In this document: piece by piece, positions 1 to 7,765 of the stretch
Numbering within the stretch: position 1 is the stretch's first letter
Layout of the letters: every line of letters begins with the position of its first letter
NCBI GenBank assembly: GCA_934271275.1
Contig: CAKQRD010000003.1
Coordinates: 1 to 64,000 of the forward strand
Reading direction: 5' to 3'
Source: an uncultured Clostridia bacterium
GTDB lineage: Bacteria > Bacillota > Clostridia > Christensenellales > Borkfalkiaceae
DNA: 64,000 bases
The notes under the pieces: model-generated
Told to the model about the DNA's origin: nothing
Databases searched by the model: none
What the model saw: the letters and a program-made list of their open reading frames with translations, nothing else
Position numbers and translations under genes: made by a program

Positions 1-130
1 ATATGCAAAACAAATTGAATTTTGTGTGGCGGATGCGACCGATAGAAAAAGTATATTAGAATTAAAAAGAAATCGATATCGAGTTCCAATTCAAATGCGG
101 AGTCGATATCCACGAAACCATATAAGCGAA

Positions 131-168
131 GACCACTATCCAATAAAACGGGTAGTGGTCTTTTTTTT
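131..168 (+). terminator. Rho-independent terminator
   Basis: GACCACTAtCC at 131-141 pairs with GGGTAGTGGTC at 150-160 and is followed by eight T. It is the first of four terminator-like hairpins in 130-390. Confidence 0.75.
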
Positions 169-258
169 ATTTACACAAGGTAGCAAAAAGTACTTATCGT
201 CCGACACACTCTCAAAAATCGCCCGAAAAACGAGATTTTGTCGTACACACACAAGTGT

Positions 259-296
259 GATGGTCTATAAGTCTTTTCTTATAGACCATCATTTTT
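259..296 (+). terminator. Rho-independent terminator
   Basis: A perfect 13-bp stem (259-271 with 278-290, GATGGTCTATAAG and its complement) closes a six-base loop and is followed by ATTTTTG. Confidence 0.75.
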
Positions 297-306
297 GCAT
301 TTTCAG

Positions 307-326
307 GGGCATTTTCGCCCTTTTTT
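307..326 (+). terminator. Short terminator-like hairpin
   Basis: GGGC at 307-310 pairs with GCCC at 317-320, followed by six T. The stem is only four pairs, so this one is weaker than its neighbours. Confidence 0.35.
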
Positions 327-350
327 GAGCAATTTCATAGCAAATCATCA

Positions 351-388
351 GACCGAGTAACGGCGAACCCGTTGCCCGGTCTTTTTTT
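351..388 (+). terminator. Rho-independent terminator
   Basis: GACCG/CGGTC and AACGG/CCGTT form a two-part stem between 351 and 381, followed by seven T. No gene was recognised between this hairpin and the promoter at 531. Confidence 0.65.
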
Positions 389-530
389 ATGCCCAAAAAA
401 AGCGTAATTTCACACTTGAAGTCTGTCGGACGATAAGCACCGTCCAGCAGGACTTGAACCTCGAACCAAGGAAACAAAATCGTGAGAAACGCTCAAAAAT
501 ATGGTGTCGCTTAACTTGTACACCTTGCTC

Positions 531-559
531 TTTACATTCGTATAGATTTATGCTATAAT
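531..559 (+). promoter_or_regulatory. Sigma-A promoter of the WYL operon
   Basis: TTTACA at 531-536 and TATAAT at 554-559 are separated by exactly 17 bases. The start codon follows 38 bases downstream. A GTTAAC palindrome just after the -10 box could be an operator. Confidence 0.8.
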
Positions 560-597
560 ATGGTTAACTAAAATGGGAGAGGTATAGGAGTCGGTCG

Positions 598-1608
598 ATG
601 AAGCAAGAGAAAGCGTACAAAATAAAACTCATAAAAATACTTGAGATACTTCGTCAAGATTCGGACGAAGACCATTACATAGAGTCCACGGAAATACTGT
701 CCAAACTTGCTACTATGGGCATAGAGTGCGACAGGCGAACGCTGTATGGAGATATTGACGTTCTCAATGATTTCGGGTACGAAGTGCTTTGCGATAAATC
801 TCCCGGCAAGCCTAATAAGTATTGCGTGGTGGACCGCAGCTTTGACGTCCCGGAACTTCGCATTCTTATGGACGCAGTGCAGGCGTCGAGTTTTATTACA
901 CCGAGCAAAACCGAAGTCCTATTAGATAAAATAGCCGACCTTGGTGGTAGCCACCGTGCGGAACTCTTGCGGAGCAATATCGTAAAATTCAATACGACAA
1001 AGAGCGCAAACGAAAGCATCTTTTATTCGATAAGCGAAATCAACTTGGCGATAGAGAACAACAAGAAAGTGTCGTTTGAATACTTCGACTTCAACTCAAA
1101 GCATGAGCGGGTATATAGGCGAAACGGGAAACGGTACTTCGTCAATCCGCTTGCCACGATTTATGACGATGACAACTACTACCTGATATGCTACTACGGG
1201 AGATTTGAGGGTGTGGTGCATTATCGCATAGACCGAATGGATCGTGTCGAAATGGTCGTTAATCAACCGATAGACGTATATAAAGGCGAGCCGATCGATT
1301 TGAAAAGACACAAGAAGACCTTGTTCGGAATGTTCCAAGGCGAAGAGCAGTTGGTAGAGTTCCAAGCCGACGCGAGCATTTTAGATCCCATCTTCGACAT
1401 CTTCGGAGATAAGGTAGAGATCACCCCGGATGAGAACGGGAAACTCCGTTTCAAAGCGGCGGTGCAGTTGAGTCCGACATTCTTTGGGTGGTGCTTGTCG
1501 TTCGGTGACAAACTGCAAGTGGTCGGTCCGAATGAAGTGGTAGAAAAAGTAGTTGAGTATATTCAATCGTTGACGCGCGGATACAAAATGGAAAACAAAG
1601 GTGAGTAA
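598..1608 (+). CDS. WYL-domain transcriptional regulator
   Basis: This is a DNA-binding regulator of 336 residues. The N-terminal ~75 residues form a winged helix-turn-helix of the HTH_11/DeoR type, with the typical DRRTLYGDIDVL recognition segment. The middle and C-terminal parts are a WYL domain (about 145-260: FEYFDF, NPLATIYDDDNYYLICYY, YRIDRMDRVE) followed by a WCX extension. WYL regulators bind nucleotide or nucleic-acid ligands and often control phage-defence operons. GGAG at 587-590 sits 7 bases before the ATG. It is the first gene of a tight operon (5, 20 and 35 bases between genes) with the coiled-coil, RES-like and membrane proteins downstream, which it probably controls. Confidence 0.9.
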   Translation: MKQEKAYKIKLIKILEILRQDSDEDHYIESTEILSKLATMGIECDRRTLYGDIDVLNDFGYEVLCDKSPGKPNKYCVVDRSFDVPELRILMDAVQASSFITPSKTEVLLDKIADLGGSHRAELLRSNIVKFNTTKSANESIFYSISEINLAIENNKKVSFEYFDFNSKHERVYRRNGKRYFVNPLATIYDDDNYYLICYYGRFEGVVHYRIDRMDRVEMVVNQPIDVYKGEPIDLKRHKKTLFGMFQGEEQLVEFQADASILDPIFDIFGDKVEITPDENGKLRFKAAVQLSPTFFGWCLSFGDKLQVVGPNEVVEKVVEYIQSLTRGYKMENKGE

Positions 1609-1613
1609 GATAT

Positions 1614-1940
1614 ATGAACTTCGATGATATGCCAAACTCTGCATATGCGGCTTACTTGCAGTCGAAAAAGGCGGAAGAAGAACGGAAGTCTAACGACCAA
1701 TATAAAAACTCGATATTGAACGCAACAAACGCAGTAGAAGAGCAAAGCATCTTATTGCAAAGGCAACTTCAAGAGATGCAAGAGCAAAATCAATTATTGC
1801 GTAAGCAAATTGAGCAAGCGCAAGACGATGCTGCAAATTCCAAAATAGAAGCCCGCAAAAATAAAATATTTGGGTGGGTGTCGTTTGGCATCGGTACGGT
1901 AGTTGCTATTGTCGGCATCGTGCTTGGGATAATATTATAA
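1614..1940 (+). CDS. Coiled-coil protein with C-terminal membrane anchor
   Basis: This protein of 108 residues is of no family I recognise. Residues ~15-80 are charged and rich in E, Q and K with heptad leucines, predicting a long coiled coil. Residues ~86-108 are one hydrophobic helix (GWVSFGIGTVVAIVGIVLG) ending at the C-terminus, as in a tail-anchored protein. GGTGAG about 8 bases upstream serves as ribosome binding site. It starts 5 bases after the WYL regulator and precedes the RES-like gene, so it could tether or oligomerise a partner at the membrane. That role is inference. Confidence 0.7.
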   Translation: MNFDDMPNSAYAAYLQSKKAEEERKSNDQYKNSILNATNAVEEQSILLQRQLQEMQEQNQLLRKQIEQAQDDAANSKIEARKNKIFGWVSFGIGTVVAIVGIVLGIIL

Positions 1941-1960
1941 GGAGACGGATATAGGGCATT

Positions 1961-2809
1961 ATGAGTAATTTTTATAGTAACCATTACTTAAGCATCCCCA
2001 TTTACAAACATAAAACGTTGCCGATTATCGAAACAGGGGAGTTCGATTTTTACAGGTGCATTCCTTTCCAAGATTCATTTTATGGGAAGACCGTTAGCGA
2101 GTTACATGCTGGGAATTTACGGATGAGTAATGGGAGATATTCTAAACTATTTCCGGGTGAAAAGTTGTCTTATTGGGCAAGTGATAGCAAAACGGCCAGA
2201 GCCGAGGTGAAAAAACATGGGGCCAATAATAATCTCTTAACTTTTTTCGCTTATGATGACGCAACGGCATCGTTCCCAACACTATCCAAAGAACGAAATT
2301 TGCTACGAATACTTGATGGCGTTCATTTTGGTTTTTTAGACATTTTATTGAAAATTGAAAACGGCCAAACCCTGTCAAGTGAAGAGAAAGCTCTAATTCA
2401 AAGAATAAAGGAAGAGGAGCCAGATTGCTTGGCTTACGAATCAGAGGTTGACAGAACAAAGACTAACTACATTTTCTTTGAAAAAGGCTTCAAAAAACTT
2501 GCTATTCGTGAGTTGCGATTAAGATTGGGAAGTGAAGAAAAAGTCTCAAAAAACAGGATATGGTGTGCAGGAACATGCGACTATACTGCATATTTGGAGA
2601 GTTACGGAGAATTCTTTTTACCAAAGGCAAGGCTTGGAAGGGATTCAAACTATACAAATAGCGAGGAATATAAGAGCAGGAATGCAATTAATAACTATTG
2701 GTACGGTGTGTACAATGACAGCATCAAACGGAAACCACACATTGAAATATCGGTAAATCCGAAGACGGGCGAAGTAAACATGAGTGATAAACCCGGAACG
2801 GATGAATGA
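1961..2809 (+). CDS. RES-like domain protein, possible NAD-targeting effector
   Basis: The protein has 282 residues. FYRCIP (~30-35), a GRY segment (58-60), YWASDS (71-76) followed by A-R-A-E (79-82), and later D-C-L-A-Y-x-S with N-Y-I-F-F (155-173) occur in the order seen in RES domains. Those proteins share an ADP-ribosyltransferase-like fold and some degrade NAD as toxins. The similarity is pattern-level only, and the C-terminal ~100 residues match nothing I know. The gene lies in the WYL operon between two small membrane proteins, consistent with an abortive-infection effector. No XRE/Xre-MbcA antitoxin is adjacent in this operon, unlike classical RES-Xre pairs. Confidence 0.55.
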   Translation: MSNFYSNHYLSIPIYKHKTLPIIETGEFDFYRCIPFQDSFYGKTVSELHAGNLRMSNGRYSKLFPGEKLSYWASDSKTARAEVKKHGANNNLLTFFAYDDATASFPTLSKERNLLRILDGVHFGFLDILLKIENGQTLSSEEKALIQRIKEEEPDCLAYESEVDRTKTNYIFFEKGFKKLAIRELRLRLGSEEKVSKNRIWCAGTCDYTAYLESYGEFFLPKARLGRDSNYTNSEEYKSRNAINNYWYGVYNDSIKRKPHIEISVNPKTGEVNMSDKPGTDE

Positions 2810-2844
2810 AAGACAGAGCGTAGTAATTACGCGGAGGAGTTTAA

Positions 2845-3069
2845 TTGAAGATTTTTATTGAAATAGTAACAGTTCTATGGCAAGCCTTTTGGGGAATACT
2901 GAAAGCGTTCGGTACGGCCATATGGGATAATTTGCCCGCAATTCTCGAAATCAAGAAAGTGATGGGGTATTTTACACCCGCAGGAATGATTGCTCTTTAT
3001 TTGGGTGTTCCTACGACGCTAATAATTCTTGTTTGTTTTATTATAAAGAAAGTAAGGAAATCCCTATAA
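2845..3069 (+). CDS. Small membrane protein of the WYL operon
   Basis: This protein has 74 residues and a TTG start, fixed by GGAGGAG at 2833-2839 five bases upstream. It has an amphipathic, aromatic-rich N-terminal helix (~1-30), then a clear transmembrane segment (~46-68, MIALYLGVPTTLIILVCFII) and a short basic tail. The family is not recognised. As the last gene of the operon it could be a membrane effector or anchor partner of the RES-like protein. That is inference. Confidence 0.6.
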   Translation: MKIFIEIVTVLWQAFWGILKAFGTAIWDNLPAILEIKKVMGYFTPAGMIALYLGVPTTLIILVCFIIKKVRKSL

Positions 3070-3098
3070 TCAACACTAAGCGATTTTGAGAAAAAGAC

Positions 3099-3135
3099 TT
3101 GTGCAATCTCATTTATAAAATGCGAGATTGCACAA
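3099..3135. terminator. Perfect 12-bp inverted repeat, probable terminator
   Basis: TTGTGCAATCTC at 3099-3110 is complementary to 3124-3135, with a 13-base loop. No clear T run follows on the plus strand; on the minus strand GTCTTTTTC follows. It separates the WYL operon from the restriction operon and may also act as an operator. Confidence 0.5.
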
Positions 3136-3163
3136 ATTACTTTGAGATAACACATAAAACCTA

Positions 3164-3192
3164 TTGCAATTATTGAGTCTTTATGGTATAAT
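3164..3192 (+). promoter_or_regulatory. Sigma-A promoter of the restriction-modification operon
   Basis: TTGCAA at 3164-3169 and TATAAT at 3187-3192 are 17 bases apart. A second overlapping TATAAT lies at 3192-3197. The XRE gene begins at 3222. Confidence 0.75.
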
Positions 3193-3221
3193 ATAATCTA
3201 TCTGATGTTGTGAGGTGCAAG

Positions 3222-3443
3222 ATGGCTATTACCTATAAAAAACTATGGAAATTGCTAATAGATAAAAATTTAAAAAAGAGAGACTTACAAACATTAGCCA
3301 ATGTAAGCGGATCGTCTATTGCAAAACTTGGACGAAATGAGAATGTTAATACAGATATTCTCTTGAGGATATGCTCGGCTTTACAATGTGATATATCAGA
3401 CATTATGGAAATAGAAGAAAGAACGGATAATCAAAAAGAGTAA
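3222..3443 (+). CDS. XRE-family regulator, probable R-M controller
   Basis: This DNA-binding protein has 73 residues and a Cro/CI-type helix-turn-helix (LQTLANVSGSSIAKLGRNENVN). The start at 3222 is preferred over an upstream in-frame ATG at 3210 because GAGGTG at 3212-3217 sits just before it. The related YozG/PF13443 group is common in Firmicutes. It is the first gene of the operon with two methyltransferases and the McrB/LlaJI-type nuclease. By analogy with controller proteins it may time methylase and nuclease expression; the role is inferred from position. Confidence 0.8.
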   Translation: MAITYKKLWKLLIDKNLKKRDLQTLANVSGSSIAKLGRNENVNTDILLRICSALQCDISDIMEIEERTDNQKE

Positions 3444-3454
3444 AGGGTTGTAGC

Positions 3455-4171
3455 ATGATAGATTTAAGATGTGGTGATTGCAATATAGAAATGCAAAATA
3501 TTGAAAGTCATAGCGTTGACTTGGTATTGACTGATCCGCCATATAATTTAGGGTTATTTATGCAAAAACGGGAAACCAACTTGCAGGCAATGAGGGATAA
3601 CTATTTTGGCGGTGCTGGCTGGGACAATATGGACTTCGAAGAGTGGAAACAATGCATGGATTTGTATTTCAAAGAGTTGAGTCGTATTGTAAAAAGCGGT
3701 AGTGCAGTTATAATGTTTATGTCGATTATTAAAGTGGAGACGATTGTTCAATTGGCAGAAAAATATGGCTTCTATTATAAGACAACTGGAATTTGGCACA
3801 AAACAAATCCAATGCCGAGAAATATGAATCTTCATTTTATAAATTCGACAGAAGCGTGGATTTATTTTATATACGATAAAAGGACAGGAACATTTAACAA
3901 TGAGGGAAAGGTTTTGCATGATTTTATAGAATCATCCGTGGTTCCCCAGTCCGAAACACGTTATGGGAAGCATCCAACCCAAAAACCCGAAAAAATACTT
4001 CGCTATTTTATTGAGGTTCTAACAAATAAAGGGGACACGGTATTGGATACATTTATGGGAAGTGGGGCAACAGGTGTTGCAGCATGTCAAACGGGTAGAA
4101 ACTTTATAGGTATTGAGTTAGATAAAACATATTTCAACAACGCACAAAAAAGGATAATGGACGCACAATGA
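3455..4171 (+). CDS. DNA (N4-cytosine or N6-adenine) methyltransferase, beta class
   Basis: This SAM-dependent amino-methyltransferase has 238 residues. The catalytic DPPYN is at residues 27-31 and the SAM-binding FMGSGATG is near the C-terminus (~198-205), so the motif order is catalytic first, as in the beta class. It has no separate large recognition domain. Its stop overlaps the start of the next, cytosine-5, methyltransferase by four bases (ATGA). Together the two probably protect both strands of an asymmetric site. LlaJI itself uses two methyltransferases, but both are of the cytosine-5 type, so this pairing is a variant. Confidence 0.88.
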   Translation: MIDLRCGDCNIEMQNIESHSVDLVLTDPPYNLGLFMQKRETNLQAMRDNYFGGAGWDNMDFEEWKQCMDLYFKELSRIVKSGSAVIMFMSIIKVETIVQLAEKYGFYYKTTGIWHKTNPMPRNMNLHFINSTEAWIYFIYDKRTGTFNNEGKVLHDFIESSVVPQSETRYGKHPTQKPEKILRYFIEVLTNKGDTVLDTFMGSGATGVAACQTGRNFIGIELDKTYFNNAQKRIMDAQ

Positions 4172-5226
4172 AGCATTCTGTAATAGATTTATTTTCTGGG
4201 GTTGGAGGGCTGTCGCTTGGGTTTCGTATGGCTGACTATGATGTATTGCTTGCCAACGAAATAGATGCATCGATAGCGGAAGCATACACAAAAAACCATC
4301 CAGAAACAAAAATGATAAACGCAGATATTACGAGTTTAGATATAAGCTCGGTCTTTGGGGAATATGTCAACAAAATCGACGTCGTAATTGGAGGACCTCC
4401 ATGTCAAGGTTTTTCTCAAAAGGGACAAAGAAAAACCATAAATGACCCAAGAAATTTTCTCTTCCGATATTTTTTTGAGGTCGTAAAATATGTCCGACCG
4501 AGGTTTTTTGTTATAGAAAATGTGCCCAACATACTTACAGCAGAAAATGGATTTTTCAAACAAGAGATCGCAGACATTTTTCATGAGATCGGATACAATA
4601 TAAGCTGTGCTGTATTAAATGCTGCAGATTATGGGGTCCCTCAAAATAGACACCGGGCGTTTATTGTAGGAAATAGAATAGGAGCGGAATTCGTTTTTCC
4701 AGTCCCAAAAAATAATAAAGTTACGATTTGGGAAGCGATTAGTGATCTGAATTATTTAAATTCGGGGGAAGGGGAGTCTGAAGAGCCATACAGAAGCGAA
4801 CCCGAATCGGAATATCAGCAACTTATGCGCCGTAATTCTCTTCGCCTATATAATCATCAGGCCACAAATCATTCTGCTCTTGCACTGAAAAAATTAGAAC
4901 TTATACCACCGGAAGGGGACAAAAGTTCTCTTCCAAAGAATATGCTCACGAAATCTATATATAGCGGAACGTGGTGTAGGATGAGAGCCGACGGTCAATC
5001 CGTTACAATTACAACTCGGTTTGACACGCCATCATCAGGTCAATTTACGCATCCATTCTTAAATAGATCCATTACGGTGAGAGAGGCTGCAAGAATTCAA
5101 AGTTTCCCAGATGATTTTGTTTTTTATGGGAACAAAGGTTCTCAGATGAAACAAGTCGGGAATGCAGTACCACCATTATTGGCTAATGCTGTTGCTGAAC
5201 GAATAAAAGAATATTTAGGAGAATAG
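4168..5226 (+). CDS. DNA cytosine-5 methyltransferase
   Basis: This is a C5 methyltransferase of 352 residues with all main motifs: DLFSGVGGLSLGF (8-20) binds SAM, PPCQGFS holds the catalytic Cys at 79, ENVPN (117-121) stabilises the flipped cytosine, Q-N-R-H-R forms motif VIII, and motif IX/X (VREAARIQSFPDDF, QVGNAVPP) closes the protein. The target-recognition domain (~200-290) is of ordinary size, suggesting one sequence target. It is translationally coupled to the upstream methyltransferase and followed after 4 bases by the mcrB-like gene. Confidence 0.93.
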   Translation: MKHSVIDLFSGVGGLSLGFRMADYDVLLANEIDASIAEAYTKNHPETKMINADITSLDISSVFGEYVNKIDVVIGGPPCQGFSQKGQRKTINDPRNFLFRYFFEVVKYVRPRFFVIENVPNILTAENGFFKQEIADIFHEIGYNISCAVLNAADYGVPQNRHRAFIVGNRIGAEFVFPVPKNNKVTIWEAISDLNYLNSGEGESEEPYRSEPESEYQQLMRRNSLRLYNHQATNHSALALKKLELIPPEGDKSSLPKNMLTKSIYSGTWCRMRADGQSVTITTRFDTPSSGQFTHPFLNRSITVREAARIQSFPDDFVFYGNKGSQMKQVGNAVPPLLANAVAERIKEYLGE

Positions 5227-5230
5227 AGCT

Positions 5231-7765
5231 ATGAATCCAAAAAAAGAAACACAATTTGATGAACTTCAACTGAAGTTGGGAATAAAGTCCTCTTTGCCGA
5301 ATATAAAAGCCGCATTGGCTCTTTTGCTGTCTATTTGGGAAAGTGGCATTCATAGCGATGGATTTGTATATGCAAAAGAGGTGGGCGATAAAATTGCCCC
5401 CGTTGATGCAGCTGTGGATAGATTGAGTGCATATTTTGGTTGCGAATCAGACGCTTTGGTTGCATTCCTTCCTAATAACCCTTTATATACTTCTCAAATG
5501 GAAGCACTGCAGGTTGCATTTGAACTGGGATGGCGCTTGGCGAAGTTTTCCTTTGTTGATGAGTCCTTTCCTTTTAGTAAGGAAAGGACTGGCGGAAAGC
5601 GCTATGCGAAGAAAATATCGTATACTAAAAATATAGATGTTGTATCGCTGTTTCTTAATCAAGATGAAGATAATAAAAAGATTCTATATTCATGGCTAAG
5701 CCAAACGGCTGTTGATGGGACTATTGCGGCGAAAGAAGATAATCTCAAACAGCTTCTTACCGCGTTGAGTGAGGAATGTGTTTTCCGAATCCGCACAAAT
5801 GAAGATGGGACCTATACCTTTAGAAATTATGGTATTTACGATGCAATATTGGATGGGGGAGAAGTAAGTACTGCTGATGCAAAGGAACAGGTAGGACCAC
5901 TCCGAATTCTTAACAGTATTATTAATGACGGACTAAACTACTATTTTGTCAAACAACCCAACGGAACTGTTAAACTGAGAGAAGGCGTTACCCGTGAAGA
6001 AATGGAACAATATAGTACCAGAGTGCAAAATTACTTGTCTCTATCAGATGTCCACATGTCTTTTTCGGAAAATACGGAAGAAGATAACACACCAAAGAGA
6101 ATGAGCCCAGAGTGGTTCTCTAAAATGGCAGTGCAGTATTCCTCGATGGATATTGAGTCAGATACTTTGTATAAAGATTTCCGAGCGAAGTATGGGCCAG
6201 AGGCATTAAAGGTTGTAGAGGGGAACGACTTACTTCATAAGATATTTATCAACGAAACCCGCGACAAAGAGAACCTCTGCTATGTGCTTGAGTTTGATAA
6301 ACAGTATTCTCAATTCGGAGGAATCGGCGGCGGTTCTGCATATAAGTATGGCCTTTACTATAGTGCAGACAAGCAGTCTTGGATGGCTGGATCTTCGAGA
6401 AATCCCAAGGTTCTTTCCCTCGAAGATGCTATAACCCTTGGTACGAAAATTCGCAATGAAATTCTCGAAGGGGTGAAGGTTATTGAGTCGGCGGGCGAGC
6501 TTGAAGAGTTAAAAGACTACGCAGAACTGAATACTAAACTGTACGAGGTTATGCCAACCACTATTAACAAAAAGTGGGTAATCAAGTACTTCCACATGTT
6601 GTTCCCGCAATTGTTCCCGCCTTTTTATAATGACGAATGGCAAAATAAAGTCTTAACTGCGATTGACGAAGAACCCGATGGAAACTCTTTTGTTCGCATG
6701 GGACAGATTGCGTTGTTTGTAAAAAAATGTGGGATATCAACTCTTGCATTCTCCAAGGTGATTTACAACTTGGATTCGTTGGGAGACATTGAGGACGAAC
6801 AAGAACCGACTGACGTTAATGAGTTGTGTACCTTTGAGTCGGAAATAAAGAATGGCAAAAACATTGTTGTTTATGGTACACCCGGATGCGGAAAGTCATT
6901 CCACGTGCAAAACACACTTTTGAAAGAATTCGGCGTTGCAAACGATGAGCAACATCGTATTAGAACGACATTCTATCAAGACTATACCAATACCGACTTT
7001 GTAGGACAAATCATTCCTAAAGTTAAAGAGGATAAGTCGGTTACATACGAATTTAACCCCGGTCCATTTGCTCTTGCTATGAAAATGGCAATAGAACATT
7101 CGAACGAACCCGTCGCTTTGGTTATTGAGGAATTGAATCGTGGTAATGCGGCGAGCATTTTCGGCGATATTTTCCAACTTCTCGATAGAGATGATGACGG
7201 TAAGAGCCAATATAAGATAACCAATGTTAATCTCCAAGACTACCTCAACAATATATTCAAAGAGCGCAATTTGCACTTTGATTATATCGTAATACCGTCG
7301 AATTTGTATATTGTCGCAACGATGAATACAAGTGACCAAAATGTCTTTACACTGGATACCGCATTCAAACGTCGTTGGAAGTTTGAAAAGTTGCCGAATA
7401 TCTTTGCTCCAGATCACAAATATGCAGAGTATTTCGTTCCCGGAATGGATGGGGTTACATGGAAAACACTTGTCAAAGCCATAAATAATTTCATTGTAGG
7501 CCGCGCCGACGAATTGTCTTCGGAAGATAAGCAGTTGGGAGTGTACTTTATTGGGAAAGAAACATTGAGTGAAACCAAAGAGGGAACAACTAACGAAACA
7601 AAGAAAAAGGAATTTGCGTACAAACTTCTCGAATACTTGTGGGACGATGTCGCAAAGTATAATCATTCGGATTGGTTCGGTCCGGATGTGAAGACACTCG
7701 ATCAATTGATTGAAGAGTATATGGCAAAGGGACAAGAGGTGTTTGTCGATGGAATCCTTAAATAA
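5231..7765 (+). CDS. McrB-like AAA+ GTPase, restriction motor subunit
   Basis: This protein has 844 residues. The N-terminal ~500 residues are poorly conserved and probably recognise DNA or bind partners. The C-terminal AAA+ domain has Walker A GTPGCGKS (~548-555), an extended Walker B ALVIEELNRGNAASIFGD (~628-645) and the sensor segment ATMNTSDQN with a following RRWKF arginine finger region, all diagnostic of McrB. McrB-type motors hydrolyse GTP to translocate DNA and activate a nuclease partner. The partner is the next gene, whose start overlaps this gene by 17 bases. Confidence 0.92.
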   Translation: MNPKKETQFDELQLKLGIKSSLPNIKAALALLLSIWESGIHSDGFVYAKEVGDKIAPVDAAVDRLSAYFGCESDALVAFLPNNPLYTSQMEALQVAFELGWRLAKFSFVDESFPFSKERTGGKRYAKKISYTKNIDVVSLFLNQDEDNKKILYSWLSQTAVDGTIAAKEDNLKQLLTALSEECVFRIRTNEDGTYTFRNYGIYDAILDGGEVSTADAKEQVGPLRILNSIINDGLNYYFVKQPNGTVKLREGVTREEMEQYSTRVQNYLSLSDVHMSFSENTEEDNTPKRMSPEWFSKMAVQYSSMDIESDTLYKDFRAKYGPEALKVVEGNDLLHKIFINETRDKENLCYVLEFDKQYSQFGGIGGGSAYKYGLYYSADKQSWMAGSSRNPKVLSLEDAITLGTKIRNEILEGVKVIESAGELEELKDYAELNTKLYEVMPTTINKKWVIKYFHMLFPQLFPPFYNDEWQNKVLTAIDEEPDGNSFVRMGQIALFVKKCGISTLAFSKVIYNLDSLGDIEDEQEPTDVNELCTFESEIKNGKNIVVYGTPGCGKSFHVQNTLLKEFGVANDEQHRIRTTFYQDYTNTDFVGQIIPKVKEDKSVTYEFNPGPFALAMKMAIEHSNEPVALVIEELNRGNAASIFGDIFQLLDRDDDGKSQYKITNVNLQDYLNNIFKERNLHFDYIVIPSNLYIVATMNTSDQNVFTLDTAFKRRWKFEKLPNIFAPDHKYAEYFVPGMDGVTWKTLVKAINNFIVGRADELSSEDKQLGVYFIGKETLSETKEGTTNETKKKEFAYKLLEYLWDDVAKYNHSDWFGPDVKTLDQLIEEYMAKGQEVFVDGILK

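Larger units (their letters stand above)
2..328 (+). pseudogene. Possible 3' remnant of a terminase-like gene
   Basis: One frame is open from the window edge to a stop at 326-328. Its first part reads roughly ADATDRKSILELKRN, which resembles the nuclease-domain stretch of phage large terminases (D-S-A-E-P-K-S-I-x-E-L). After about residue 30 the resemblance ends and the frame runs through two terminator hairpins, so the rest is unlikely to be coding. It may be the broken end of another phage gene cut by the window edge. The resemblance rests on a dozen residues, so this is a weak call. Confidence 0.2.

Noticed and set aside
426..475. tRNA-like T-loop on the minus strand (GGTTCAAGTCC)
   Set aside because: No matching acceptor stem, anticodon arm or CCA; chance similarity.
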